From Streptomyces halobius (GTDB lineage: Bacteria > Actinomycetota > Actinomycetes > Streptomycetales > Streptomycetaceae): a stretch of DNA of 64,000 bases. Numbering within the stretch: the first letter of the stretch is position 1; the number at the start of each line of letters is the position of its first letter. The stretch is from NCBI RefSeq assembly GCF_023277745.1, contig NZ_CP086322.1:8990001-9054000 (forward strand). Direction: 5' to 3'. Positions 7,871 to 16,077 of this stretch are shown here, piece after piece. A program made the position numbers and the translations under genes. The notes below the pieces were generated by a model, which ran no database searches, had not been told where the DNA came from, and was given only the letters and a program-made list of their open reading frames with translations.

Positions 7871-9046
7871 ATGCGGTCGCCTCTCCGCTCGCCTCCCCCG
7901 CCAGGAGCGAGCGGTCACAGCCGGGTCCTCTTCGCCTTCGTGCGGGGTGTGCCGTTCGCGATCGCGCTGCTTGTGGTGGCCATCGAGCTCACACCCGTAC
8001 ATGTGGTGTATACGGGCCCCCTCCTCACCGCGACGCCGGCGTTGGCCGCGGTGTCGATGGGTCCCAAGGGCACCATCACGGCAGCCGCCGTCGCTCTGGT
8101 CGTCAGCGTGATCACCGCCACCTACAACCAGGCGTGGGGCACACAGATGGTCTACACGAATCTTCTGGCGCTGCTCCTGGTGTCCGTGGCCGCTGTCCTC
8201 ATCAGCAGAGCCATGCGTACGCGCAGCCAGAACGAGCTCAACCAGGTCCGCCGGATCGCCGAGGCGGCACAGGAGGTCCTGCTGCGGCCGGTCCCCGCCC
8301 GGCTGGGCCCGGTGCGGGCGGCCAGCATGTACCTCGCGGCCGAGACGGGCGCGCAGATCGGCGGTGATCTGTACGAGGCCGTGCAGACCCGATACGGGGT
8401 CCGCATGATCGTGGGGGACGTCCGGGGGAAGGGTCTGCCTGCCGTGCGCTCGGCGGCGGCCGTGCTGGGCGCGTTCCGGGAGGCCGTGCACTACGAGGAC
8501 GAACTGGTCGAGGTGATGAACCACTGCGCGGCCGCGCTGCAGCGGGAGTGCGCCGTGCCCGGTGCCGTCGATCACGAGGCGCTGGCGGAGGGATTCGTCA
8601 CCGCGCTCCTGGCTCAGGTGCCGGACCGCCCCGTGGTCGAGCTGGTCAACCGGGGGCATCCGCCCCCGCTGGTGCTGCGCGAGGGCAAGACGGAGGCCCT
8701 GCACCCCGCCTCGCCGCTGCCGCCGCTCGGCCTGGAAGACTTCATCACCGGCCATTCCGTCAAGGCGGAGAGCTATCCGTTCGCACCGGGTGACCGTCTG
8801 CTGCTGCACACCGACGGTGTGACCGAGGCCCGCAATCGCGACAACGAATTCTTCGCCCTGTCCGAGGCGATGGAAGCGGTGCGCGCCCGCACCCCGGCGG
8901 AGTTCCTGGAACAACTGCACCAGGGACTGGTCCGCCACACTCGGGACCGTCTGGCGGACGATGTGGCGATGCTCATGATCGACCGGTTCGACGGGTTCGA
9001 GGGGGGCGAGGGCGTCGACGGAGAGGCTGTGCGCGAGGTGACGTAG
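7871..9046 (+). CDS. Membrane-anchored PP2C-type (SpoIIE) serine/threonine phosphatase
   Basis: 391-residue protein. About four hydrophobic helices between residues 18 and 118 anchor it in the membrane. A SpoIIE/PP2C phosphatase domain follows from residue 150, with metal-binding motifs ETGAQIGGDLYEAV, VGDVRGKGLPAVRSAAAVLGAFREA, LVNRGHPPPLVL and LLHTDGVTEARNRDNEFF, then DDVAMLMI near the end. It should dephosphorylate a phosphoserine on an anti-sigma-factor antagonist or similar switch protein. No partner gene lies beside it. Of the in-frame starts, the ATG at 7871 best matches the start of the membrane region, because codons before it are low-complexity. Confidence 0.88.
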   Translation: MRSPLRSPPPPGASGHSRVLFAFVRGVPFAIALLVVAIELTPVHVVYTGPLLTATPALAAVSMGPKGTITAAAVALVVSVITATYNQAWGTQMVYTNLLALLLVSVAAVLISRAMRTRSQNELNQVRRIAEAAQEVLLRPVPARLGPVRAASMYLAAETGAQIGGDLYEAVQTRYGVRMIVGDVRGKGLPAVRSAAAVLGAFREAVHYEDELVEVMNHCAAALQRECAVPGAVDHEALAEGFVTALLAQVPDRPVVELVNRGHPPPLVLREGKTEALHPASPLPPLGLEDFITGHSVKAESYPFAPGDRLLLHTDGVTEARNRDNEFFALSEAMEAVRARTPAEFLEQLHQGLVRHTRDRLADDVAMLMIDRFDGFEGGEGVDGEAVREVT

Positions 9047-9158
9047 CTGTCGGCCTTCGTCGGCCTCGGAGGAAGCGCTACACGCTCTGGGACGCGCACA
9101 TCACCCAGCACCGGGTGGAGGGATACGCCCCGACGGGACGCTCCGCACCAGCTTCCCG

Positions 9159-9668
9159 GTGAACGGACCGGGCGGCATCCGGCGCGGCCCGGACGGGATG
9201 ATGTACGTCAACCACGGTGTGAACCCGCTTGCTTCGGGGCTCTCGGGCGGCGGCATCATGCGCTTCGACCCCACCGCCGCCGAGCCGGAACCGGAAAAGG
9301 TCGTGGAAGGGATCTCCGGCCTCAACGGCCTGGCCATCGACGCCGACGGCAACTTCTCCCTCGGCCGCGAGTTTGCCGCCGGCGTCCTCAAGATACGCCC
9401 GGACGGTACGAAGGACGAGGCGTGGACTGCGGGCCGCGGACCTGACGACCTCACCCACTTCGACGGCGACCTGGTGGTGGCCGGCTTCCGCGACGGCGAA
9501 CTCATCCGGGTGGATCCGGCGACCGGCCGCTCCTGCGTCCTGGTGGCGGGGCTGCGCATGCCCACCAGCGTCCGCGTCCCCTGGGGCTTCGGCGGCCACG
9601 ATCCTCGGAGCGAGCTGTTCGTGACCGAAGCCTCCGGGCGCGTGGTGACCGTGCGGGTCGGACGGTGA
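9159..9668 (+). pseudogene. Truncated SMP-30/lyase-type beta-propeller protein
   Basis: About 170 residues of a beta-propeller protein related to SMP-30/gluconolactonase or virginiamycin-B-lyase-like proteins, with repeat-like blocks PGGIRRGPDGMMYVNHG, GLNGLAIDADGNFSLGREFAAGVLKIRPDG and PTSVRVPWGFGGHDPRSELFVTEASGRVVTV. A whole member has about 280-300 residues, and the first third is missing. In another frame just upstream, RYTLWDAHITQHRVEGYAP looks like lost coding sequence. The intact frame could still express from GTG 9159, but a broken gene is more likely. It is distinct from the intact lactonase at 523-1365. Confidence 0.55.
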
Positions 9669-9692
9669 TGTCGCCACGAGGTGCCGGGCGTT

Positions 9693-10748
9693 TCAGCGGC
9701 CCTGCGCAGCCTTGACGTTGTCGCCGAACGTCCAGTCCTTCGACCCGTCCCAGTTGAGCGACCAGGTCATCAGGCCCTTCAAGCCGTCGTCGTACGTATG
9801 CCATGCCTGCGTCACCAGGTTCGGAGGCATATGGCCGCCACCGGCGCCCGGTTGCGCGGGCAGCCCCGGGACCTGCTTGTCGTAAGGGACCCTGATCGTG
9901 GTGCCCTGGACGGTCAGCCCCTTGTCGAGGCAGTCCGTCTGCGCGGTGAAGCCCTCGATCGTGCCGGCGGCGTACGAGTCGCCGGAACACCCGTACATGC
10001 TGCCGTTGTAGTACTGCATGTTCAGCCACCAGAGCCGGCCGTTGTCCGCGTACTTCTTGATGACGGGCAGATATGCGCCCCAGATCGATCCGTAGGTCAC
10101 GCTGCCACCGGTGACGTAGGCCGTCTCGGGGGCCATCGTCAGACCGAAGTCCGGAGGCATCTGGGCGAGTACGCCGTCGATGATGCGGATGAGGTTCGTC
10201 TGCGAGGCCGACAGCTGGTTGATGTCGCCGCTTCCGGTGAGGCCGGTCTCGATGTCGATGTCGATGCCGTCGAAGTGGTGCTTCTTCAGGATGGGGACAA
10301 TCGTCTCGACGAAACGGTCCGCGACGGCACTGGAGTTGAGGTCGATACCGGCCGACGCACCGCCGATGGACATCAGGACGGTCAGGCCGTCGCCCTTGGC
10401 CTGGCACATCTCGGCCGGGGTCGGCACCTTCACCGTCGCGTCCATTCCGTCCTCCCAGAGGACCGTGCCGTCCGCGCGGATGACGGGGAACGCCGTGTTG
10501 ATGACGTTGTATCCGTGTTCACGGATGCGGGTGTCGGTGATCGGCGTCCAGCCGAAGGGTGGGTGCACACCGTTCGCCGCGCCGTCCCAGTTCTCCCAAT
10601 ACCCCTGGAGGACCTTGCCCGAGGGCCTCGGCTTGACCGCGCATGCGTCGTCGCGGGGCGCGCCGGCGGGTGCCGCAGCGACCAGCATCGGCATGACGAA
10701 GGTCATCGCCAGGCCGGCCCTCAGCAGACGCGACAGTCGACCGATCAC
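9693..10748 (-). CDS. Secreted GH18 chitinase
   Basis: 351-residue family 18 chitinase. The signal peptide covers about residues 1-29 (LLRAGLAMTFVMPMLVAAAPAGA). The TIM barrel carries KVLQGYWENWDG at its first strand, LTVLMSIGGASAG, the catalytic DGIDIDIE (D-x-x-D-x-D-x-E) motif with Glu as acid/base, LTMAPETAYV and the late LKGLMTWSLNWD. No separate chitin-binding domain is present. It should hydrolyse extracellular chitin. GTG at 10748 follows GGGAG. The inverted DasR/chitinase-type repeat at 10810-10844 lies 62 bp upstream and predicts GlcNAc-responsive control. Confidence 0.92.
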   Translation of the reverse strand: MIGRLSRLLRAGLAMTFVMPMLVAAAPAGAPRDDACAVKPRPSGKVLQGYWENWDGAANGVHPPFGWTPITDTRIREHGYNVINTAFPVIRADGTVLWEDGMDATVKVPTPAEMCQAKGDGLTVLMSIGGASAGIDLNSSAVADRFVETIVPILKKHHFDGIDIDIETGLTGSGDINQLSASQTNLIRIIDGVLAQMPPDFGLTMAPETAYVTGGSVTYGSIWGAYLPVIKKYADNGRLWWLNMQYYNGSMYGCSGDSYAAGTIEGFTAQTDCLDKGLTVQGTTIRVPYDKQVPGLPAQPGAGGGHMPPNLVTQAWHTYDDGLKGLMTWSLNWDGSKDWTFGDNVKAAQGR

Positions 10749-10809
10749 GCTGTGCTCCCTTCGTCTTGTGACGGGGTGTCACCGAGGGGTCAGGTGCCCA
10801 CAACGTAAG

Positions 10810-10844
10810 TTGGTCCATACCTCTCGTCAAGAGGTATGGACCAA
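10810..10844. promoter_or_regulatory. Inverted chitinase-type (DasR dre-like) operator pair
   Basis: TTGGTCCATACCTCT at 10810-10824 is repeated in perfect inverted orientation at 10830-10844 with a 5-bp spacer. Each arm contains TGGTCCATACCT, close to the 12-bp TGGTCYAGACCT element of Streptomyces chitinase promoters and the DasR-responsive element. In known chitinase promoters the element occurs as a direct repeat; here it is inverted. Confidence 0.7.
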
Positions 10845-10849
10845 CAGGG

Positions 10850-11146
10850 GAGGGGACAGTGACAGGCCTCTGTCTCTGCGGCGAGTTCGGGCAGCCTCGA
10901 ATCCTCGGGATCCCAGTCCAACACCTTGTCGATCTCCTCGACGGCCCGGGTGAACTCCTCGGGCCCGGCGGCGAGCAGCGCGCTGACACGGGCCATGGGC
11001 ACACCGGTGTCGGCCAGGGCCTTGATCCGGGTCAGGTCCACATCCGTGGTGAGCGTACTGCGCCGGGCCCCGGCCGGAACCCGGAGCTCGCCGTGCGACA
11101 CCGACGCGGCCAGTACCTCATAACGGCGCCGTCTGCCGTCGGTCAT
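10850..11146 (-). pseudogene. MerR-family regulator remnant
   Basis: The frame starting at 11146 reads MTDGRRRRYEVLAASVSHGE and later DVDLTRIKALADTGVPMARVSALLAAGPEEFTRAVEEIDKVLD. The latter is the part of a MerR-type regulator that follows the winged helix. The recognition helices and the rest of the coiled coil are absent, and the frame then runs through unrelated sequence into the chitinase promoter. It is best read as a decayed gene. If expressed it would have no DNA-binding domain. Confidence 0.55.
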
Positions 11147-11308
11147 AAGCGGACCCGCTCCAGCCCGTGCCGCCTCGGTCGTCCTGGTCCTACGACAGAC
11201 CCGGCCGCATCAGCGTCGTATCCACCGCTTTGAGCCCGCTGTGACGCATGATCGACTCGGCTGCCCTGGTACGGCGGGGCGAGTACGCGAGTGTGGTGGG
11301 AGGCTGTG

Positions 11309-11545
11309 GTGGCAGAGCGTCCGGTGTTCGGATACATCGTCTGGGCGGTGCTCTTCGGTGCCGTGTTCGCCTGGGAGGGCATTGCCCTGATCCGGGCGGG
11401 CGACGTCTTTCCCACGCTCAGCGATGCCATGCGCGCGGTCATGCGCTATCCGGTGGGGCGATGGGCGCTGTTCGCGCTGTGGCTGTGGTTCGGCTGGCAC
11501 ACCTTCGTCCGTGGCTGGCACTTCCTGCTGAGGGACGGGCAATGA
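11309..11545 (+). CDS. Small membrane protein, DUF6186-like
   Basis: 78-residue protein with two hydrophobic helices (GYIVWAVLFGAVFAWEGIALI and WALFALWLWFGWHTFV) separated by a cytoplasmic or external loop (RAGDVFPTLSDAMRAVMRYPVGR) and ending RGWHFLLRDGQ. The pattern matches small Streptomyces membrane proteins classed as DUF6186, with function unknown. GTG at 11309 is preferred because GGGAGG lies five bases upstream. It lies 30 bp before the next membrane protein gene and probably shares its mRNA. Confidence 0.7.
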   Translation: MAERPVFGYIVWAVLFGAVFAWEGIALIRAGDVFPTLSDAMRAVMRYPVGRWALFALWLWFGWHTFVRGWHFLLRDGQ

Positions 11546-11575
11546 CGGCCCACGGGTGATCGAAGGGTCCCTGGA

Positions 11576-12007
11576 GTGCTCCCCACCTCACTGAACCTCG
11601 CCCTCATGCTGACCGGTTATCTGCTGGTCATGGGCTACCTCGGGGTCGGCCTGCTCCTCCTGCGCCGACCCCCGGAGCACACCGAACAGCCTCCCCGGCG
11701 GCCGGGGCCCCGGCGCGCCGGGGCCCCTGTCCCCGTTCCCGCTCGACGGGGATGGCCCGGCCTGATCCGCCAGGTGGTCGGCACCGCCATCGGCGGATAT
11801 GTGCTGCTGATGGTCGCGGCGTTCGGCTACTACTACGGCGTGGTGGGCTTGGGCGGCCGATTTCTGTTGAGCGCGGTCACCGGTTCTGCGCTGATGGTGG
11901 GGGTTTCCCTGCCGCTGTTCTTCATCGCGTCGTGGGTGGCTGCATGGTGGCGGAAGCGGTCGTCCCGGGCTGCGGACCGGAGTGGGCCGGCTGACTCGGA
12001 GCGGTAG
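11576..12007 (+). CDS. Small integral membrane protein (DUF6256-like)
   Basis: 143-residue protein with three hydrophobic helices: about residues 6-28 (LALMLTGYLLVMGYLGVGLLLL), 66-85 (GTAIGGYVLLMVAAFGYYYG) and 96-120 (LSAVTGSALMVGVSLPLFFI). A proline/arginine-rich linker follows the first. It starts with GTG just downstream of the DUF6186-like gene, with which it likely forms an operon. The family assignment is tentative and no function is known. Confidence 0.62.
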   Translation: MLPTSLNLALMLTGYLLVMGYLGVGLLLLRRPPEHTEQPPRRPGPRRAGAPVPVPARRGWPGLIRQVVGTAIGGYVLLMVAAFGYYYGVVGLGGRFLLSAVTGSALMVGVSLPLFFIASWVAAWWRKRSSRAADRSGPADSER

Positions 12008-12072
12008 CCCTGGTGGCTGCGGGCCGGGGCCGATCGGTAATCCTGGGTGTCAGGCTGGTCGTCGGCCACCGC

Positions 12073-12294
12073 TCACGGCAACCACCGCACCGGAGACACC
12101 CGGCGGATGTGGACGAGCACGTCAAAGGTGTCGGCAAGGGAAGCGACGGCGAGGTGCTCGGCGGTATCAGGGGACGGGGCGCAGACGCCGCTGATGGCAT
12201 CGGGCCACACGGCCTCGTCGCCCGCGTAGTCGCCCCGCCCGGCCTTCGGATGATCCCGGTTGAACACCCGGATCCACTCCCATGCCGCGCCCAT
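12073..12294 (-). CDS. Small hypothetical protein
   Basis: 73-residue frame beginning MGAAWEWIRVFNRDHPKAGRG, with DAISGVCAPSPDTAEHLAVA and ending HIRRVSPVRWLP. Composition is balanced rather than Arg/Pro-rich, and codon third positions are mostly G or C, which favours real coding. I do not recognise the family. Just upstream (12316-12420, minus strand) another frame without a start codon reads VPLDLNLTGVTAILDRYVRG, so this area may hold the remains of a larger locus. Confidence 0.4.
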   Translation of the reverse strand: MGAAWEWIRVFNRDHPKAGRGDYAGDEAVWPDAISGVCAPSPDTAEHLAVASLADTFDVLVHIRRVSPVRWLP

Positions 12295-12403
12295 TCCGGA
12301 GGTGCGCCAGGGTCGTCAGGCGTCGTCGAGCTCGGATTCGGCCGCGCCCTCGCCGCCGCGCACGTAGCGGTCGAGGATGGCGGTGACACCGGTGAGGTTG
12401 AGG

Positions 12404-13123
12404 TCAAGCGGGACCCGACTGCCGGAACGTCCTCCAGAACTGACGTCGCTTCTCGTCCTTCACGACGACACCGAGACGCGCCAGCTCCTCACGAAGGTCC
12501 CGAACGTCATCGTCGGAGGGCCCTTCCTTTTCCAACGCCTTCTGGCGGGCCTTGAGGAGGGCGTTCGCCCCCTCCGGCAGCCCGGGAGACTCCGGGACCC
12601 AGCGGCGGAACTCGTCCTCGTACGGATCGGCATCCGCCCAGGGGTGGCCATGCTCGGCAAAGGCGTCGGCAACGCGGCCGGCGTCCAGATCGCACTCCTG
12701 CCGAGTGAGTTCACCACCATCGTGGCCGATCAGGACGAGGCGCTTGCCGTCCCGGAACGCCGTGGCGACGGCGTCATGCGAGAACTCCTGCTCCCGGCCC
12801 TTGCAGATGAGCTCGACGCGGTCATCGGACAGGCGGATCACCAACTGCTCGTGCTGGGCCACGAGTCCGAGGACCAGCCCTGCCACCGATCCCGCAACGG
12901 GCAGCCACGGAGCGGGAATTGACGCAAGGAGCTCGGCCGGCCCCTGCAGCGGTGCCCAGGGGAGCGTCACGAGCCAGTCGGCCAGGAGGCCGACGAGCCA
13001 GCCGATACCCGCCCCCGCCAGCGCGAGAGTGAGATAGACGCACACGGTGCGCCAGACCGGCTCGCGGAGCACGGTGAGCCGGTCACCCCGCGTGCCCTGC
13101 TCAAGTCCCTTGCGCATCCTCAC
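12404..13123 (-). CDS. YqeB-like membrane protein
   Basis: About 239 residues. Two transmembrane helices occur near the N-terminus (TVCVYLTLALAGAGIGWLVGLLADWLV and a second around LPVAGSVAGLVLGLVAQ), followed by a PH-like cytoplasmic domain with RLSDDRVELICKGREQEFSHDAVATAFRDGKRLVLIG and an acidic, coiled C-terminus. The layout resembles actinobacterial YqeB-family proteins. GTG 13123 follows GGGGGA; ATG 13117 is an alternative, and the frame stays open further upstream into the shared operator. It is divergent from a TetR gene whose palindrome covers this promoter, so it is the likely target of that regulator. Confidence 0.7.
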   Translation of the reverse strand: MRMRKGLEQGTRGDRLTVLREPVWRTVCVYLTLALAGAGIGWLVGLLADWLVTLPWAPLQGPAELLASIPAPWLPVAGSVAGLVLGLVAQHEQLVIRLSDDRVELICKGREQEFSHDAVATAFRDGKRLVLIGHDGGELTRQECDLDAGRVADAFAEHGHPWADADPYEDEFRRWVPESPGLPEGANALLKARQKALEKEGPSDDDVRDLREELARLGVVVKDEKRRQFWRTFRQSGPA

Positions 13124-13161
13124 GTTCCCCCTTGCCCCGGCCGTACCCCTCGTCATGCTCG

Positions 13162-13193
13162 TCATTATAGACCGAGCGCTCGGTCTATAATGA
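13162..13193. promoter_or_regulatory. TetR operator: 32-bp perfect palindrome
   Basis: A perfect palindrome centred at 13177/13178 with core GACCGAGCGCTCGGTC. It contains the ACCGAGCGCTCGGT type of site bound by many TetR regulators. It ends 11 bp before the TetR start and lies at the divergent promoters of both genes. Confidence 0.85.
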
Positions 13194-13203
13194 GCCATCA
13201 GTC

Positions 13204-14004
13204 ATGCAGGATCCGGAGGAGTCGAGAGCCGACGAGGAGGAGGCCACGTTGAGGACAGTCGACCCGGCCAGACACCGGGCACGGCGCCGGCACATCGTCA
13301 ATGCCGCGGCCGAACTCTTCGCCGCCAAGGGCTTCGAGCGCACCACCACGGCAGAAATCTGCAAGGCCGCCGGCATGAGCGCGGGCAACCTGTTCCACTA
13401 CTTCCCCAACAAACGCGCGATCTTCCACGCCGTTTTCGAGGATGACGAGCACGGCGAGGCCGACCGGCACGACCAGCATGGAGAGCAGGTCCGGTACGAC
13501 GGGCACGACCGGCACGGTGAGTGCGAAAACGCCCCCACCAAGTACGAGCGTCTCGCTGCCGCTCGTGCCGCCGACGATCCGTTGACCGCCCTCCTCGACA
13601 CCGTCGACCTTCTCACCGCCCCCGCCAGGGAGCCGCTGGCCCCGGCCCTCGTCATGGAGGCGATGATCCAGGCATACCGCGACCCCGAACTCGAAGCGCT
13701 GCTGAGCCGGGACAACGACGAGGAGCGGTCCACCCTCACCACCGTGCTGCGGAACGCGGCCGCAGCGGGCCAGATCGACCCCGACCTCGACCCGGACGAC
13801 ACCGCAGCCTGGGTCATGGCGCTCATCGCCGCTCTCTACATCAACGCCGCCACCGATCCGTCCTTCAGTCCGGCCGACCAACTCCCCACCCTGCGCCTGA
13901 TCATCCAGCGCTTCCTACGGCCCGACGCCGTCCCGGAGCGAGCGACAACCGCCGGAACGGTAACTGCTGGAGCGACAACCGGCGGGCCCTTCCCGGGAAG
14001 GTAG
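13204..14004 (+). CDS. TetR-family regulator with His-rich insert
   Basis: 266 residues. The N-terminal HTH spans about residues 25-72 (RRRHIVNAAAELFAAKGFERTTTAEICKAAGMSAGNLFHYFPNKRAIF). The C-terminal ligand domain includes LAPALVMEAMIQAYRDPELEALLS and DDTAAWVMALIAALYINAA. Between them, residues 79-109 form an unusual Asp/His/Glu-rich insert (EDDEHGEADRHDQHGEQ and following) that normal TetR proteins lack. It begins at ATG 13204, directly downstream of a 32-bp palindrome, so it is probably autoregulated and represses the YqeB-like gene. The His-rich segment might bind metal, which is inference. Confidence 0.88.
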   Translation: MQDPEESRADEEEATLRTVDPARHRARRRHIVNAAAELFAAKGFERTTTAEICKAAGMSAGNLFHYFPNKRAIFHAVFEDDEHGEADRHDQHGEQVRYDGHDRHGECENAPTKYERLAAARAADDPLTALLDTVDLLTAPAREPLAPALVMEAMIQAYRDPELEALLSRDNDEERSTLTTVLRNAAAAGQIDPDLDPDDTAAWVMALIAALYINAATDPSFSPADQLPTLRLIIQRFLRPDAVPERATTAGTVTAGATTGGPFPGR

Positions 14005-14027
14005 GACGAGGTGACCTGCGCGCGACA

Positions 14028-14069
14028 GCGGTGGTGGCCCGCCCCGGCCCTGGGGCAGGCCACCACCGC
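14028..14069. terminator. Hairpin terminator between convergent genes
   Basis: GCGGTGGTGGCC at 14028-14039 pairs with GGCCACCACCGC at 14058-14069. An inner GCCCC/GGGGC stem extends the structure. It lies between the convergent TetR and ferritin-like genes and could serve both. Confidence 0.7.
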
Positions 14070-14080
14070 GTGCCGGCGGA

Positions 14081-15325
14081 TCAGACGTCCGGCATCTTGT
14101 TGAGCAGCCAGAGCACGCTGTTGTCCCCGCCGAGCTGGGGGAAGTGGTGCATGGCCTGCTCGCAGAGATCGATGAGGTGGGCCTTCTTGCCCGTTGCGGG
14201 CAGCTGGTAGAACTCGAACGTCGGCCCCGGGTTCTGGGGAATGAGGGGGCCGATGTTGAGCTCGCTGGCGACCATGGTCTCGGCCACGGTCACCAGCACG
14301 CCCTGCATCAGGGAAATGAACGTGCGCTCCAGGTGATAGCGGTGATTCTCCTTGCCCGGCGCGAGATCTTTCCACGACGTCTCGTAGATGACGTCCAGCA
14401 TGTGCAACGTGTAGCAATACGCCGCGTTGAACAGCGTGTTGATGGCGTGTGCCGCGGGCTCTCTCTTCTTGTCGTAGTCCGTGGACTTCGGGTCCGTGGG
14501 AAGGTTGTAGACGTTCCCCAGCGGCTCGACCCCGTCGGCGATCCGCTTGAACTTCGTGTAGTGGGGCAGTTCATCGAGTCCGGGTTTCGGGTTGAGCGGG
14601 TCGATCGGCACCGAGGGGCTCTTGGGATCGATCCCTTCCCCCTGCTCCACGATGATTTTCACGGCGTCCTGCGCGCTCTTCAGATCGTGCACGAGGACCG
14701 GCTCGCCACCGCCGTCCTTGTTCCAGTACACCTCCACGTACTGGAATTCCGATTCCTTGGTCTGCCAGAGCTCGCCCTTGGTCTTCTTGTCGAGGGCCTT
14801 GATACGTTCCCCCACGGACTGGTAGAATTCGCCGATGGTCCGGTACCAGCCGTCCGGGATGGCCTCCAGAGTGGTCACGTCCTGTCTCGGGAGTTCGAAC
14901 TCCATGAAGACGTCCTTGACCAATTTCTTGCTGCAGGGCCCCAGATGCAAGGTCAGCTCGGGCCAGCGGTGCAGCATGAGCGACGGATAGGCTGGCACGA
15001 ATTTCTTGTCGTAGAACTTGATCTTCTTCCGGGCGCCGATCGCGACCAGAATGTTCCGCACCAGGGACAGATGCAGCATCTCCTCGACCACGATGCTGCG
15101 GATCAGCCGCGACGCACCCATTCCCGGATCCCACTGGGAGTAGCCCCGCGTCTCGATCGAGAGCAGGGCGTACAGATACATCGGGACCGTCGACATCTCC
15201 AGATAGGCGGCCTGGAGCAGGTGATTCTCCAGCTGCTCCATATCCTCCTTGTCGCTTTTGGGGTCCACCGGCCAGATGTCCAGGACGGCTGGCACGAATT
15301 CCTTGGTGAGAGTTGCGGTGACCAT
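14081..15325 (-). CDS. Ferritin-like (VioB/RebD-type) diiron protein in MNIO operon
   Basis: 414 residues with the ferritin-like domain found in iminophenyl-pyruvate dimer synthase-type proteins. The four-helix diiron core is seen as MEQLENHLLQAAYLEMSTVP (Glu ligands), SIVVEEMLHLSLVRNILVAIGA (E-E-x-x-H) and later helices (NTLFNAAYCYTLHMLD). The rest is a long C-terminal extension. ATG 15325 is chosen for GGAG eight bases upstream. It is the last gene of a minus-strand run of four (precursor, MNIO, DUF2063, this), 71 bp after the DUF2063 gene. It may oxidise or store iron for the MNIO, or perform a second modification of the peptide. No sequence feature decides between these. Confidence 0.8.
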   Translation of the reverse strand: MVTATLTKEFVPAVLDIWPVDPKSDKEDMEQLENHLLQAAYLEMSTVPMYLYALLSIETRGYSQWDPGMGASRLIRSIVVEEMLHLSLVRNILVAIGARKKIKFYDKKFVPAYPSLMLHRWPELTLHLGPCSKKLVKDVFMEFELPRQDVTTLEAIPDGWYRTIGEFYQSVGERIKALDKKTKGELWQTKESEFQYVEVYWNKDGGGEPVLVHDLKSAQDAVKIIVEQGEGIDPKSPSVPIDPLNPKPGLDELPHYTKFKRIADGVEPLGNVYNLPTDPKSTDYDKKREPAAHAINTLFNAAYCYTLHMLDVIYETSWKDLAPGKENHRYHLERTFISLMQGVLVTVAETMVASELNIGPLIPQNPGPTFEFYQLPATGKKAHLIDLCEQAMHHFPQLGGDNSVLWLLNKMPDV

Positions 15326-15396
15326 CGTGGATGCTCCTTCACTCACGTTCATTCACTCATGGGGAACTGACGTCATGGCATGGCCGGGGAGCGTCG

Positions 15397-16077
15397 TCAT
15401 GCGCCGCCTTCGGCGAGCCGTGCGGACAGCAACCGATAGGCGTCCGGCTCCAGTTCGGTCACCTTGATCGTGTAGTCGCGCCGCCAAAGAGCCAGGTGTA
15501 CGGGCCCCGGCGCGGGCGGTTCGGCGGGCCGCCCGCGCCGGACCGCCGCGTGGTAGGTGTGCACGGGCGCACAGACACGCAGCACCCGCAGACACGAAGC
15601 CGGTGCCGGCACGGTGCCGGACCATCCTGGCGCCCCGCCCTCGGTGCCGGGGCCGTCGTAGACCTCGGCGAAGGCCCGCTCATAGCGGGCGAGATCGACG
15701 ATCACGTCCACCCAGCCCTCGCGTTGGCCGTCCGGCAGACCGCGGTCGGGCCGATGGGCGCAGAGGTGCTCGACGAACCGTGCGTCCAGCTGGCAGAGGG
15801 TGTACGAGCGGGAGGGGCGGGCGTCGAGGTAGTCGAGCGCGAAATCGTCGAACAGCTCGGGGCCCAGTAGGGCCCGCAGGGCGGGGTGCAGCTCGCGCAT
15901 CGCCTCCAGCAGACGCAGGCGGTAGCCGCGCCGGTAGACGTCGAGCCGCTGCCGGGCGCTCAACTCGGTGGAAGGGGTGAGCACTTCGTCGACGGCGTCC
16001 GGCGGCCCGTCCGGAGTGAGGATGGCGTGCTGCAGCCAGCGCTGGGTGTCGGCCAGGGTGACCGGTGGACTAGCCAC
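15397..16077 (-). CDS. DUF2063 (HvfC/BufC-like) MNIO partner protein
   Basis: 226 residues. The N-terminal DUF2063 domain (about residues 5-95) shows [52 protein letters not shown] and [19 protein letters not shown]. The C-terminal part has the strand pattern [28 protein letters not shown] expected of the winged partner domain. Such proteins act with DUF692 enzymes as the substrate-recognition half of a heterodimer (known for MbnC-, BufC- and TglI-type partners). GTG 16077 overlaps the 3' end of the MNIO gene by 8 bases, so the two are translationally coupled. Confidence 0.82.
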   Translation of the reverse strand: MASPPVTLADTQRWLQHAILTPDGPPDAVDEVLTPSTELSARQRLDVYRRGYRLRLLEAMRELHPALRALLGPELFDDFALDYLDARPSRSYTLCQLDARFVEHLCAHRPDRGLPDGQREGWVDVIVDLARYERAFAEVYDGPGTEGGAPGWSGTVPAPASCLRVLRVCAPVHTYHAAVRRGRPAEPPAPGPVHLALWRRDYTIKVTELEPDAYRLLSARLAEGGA

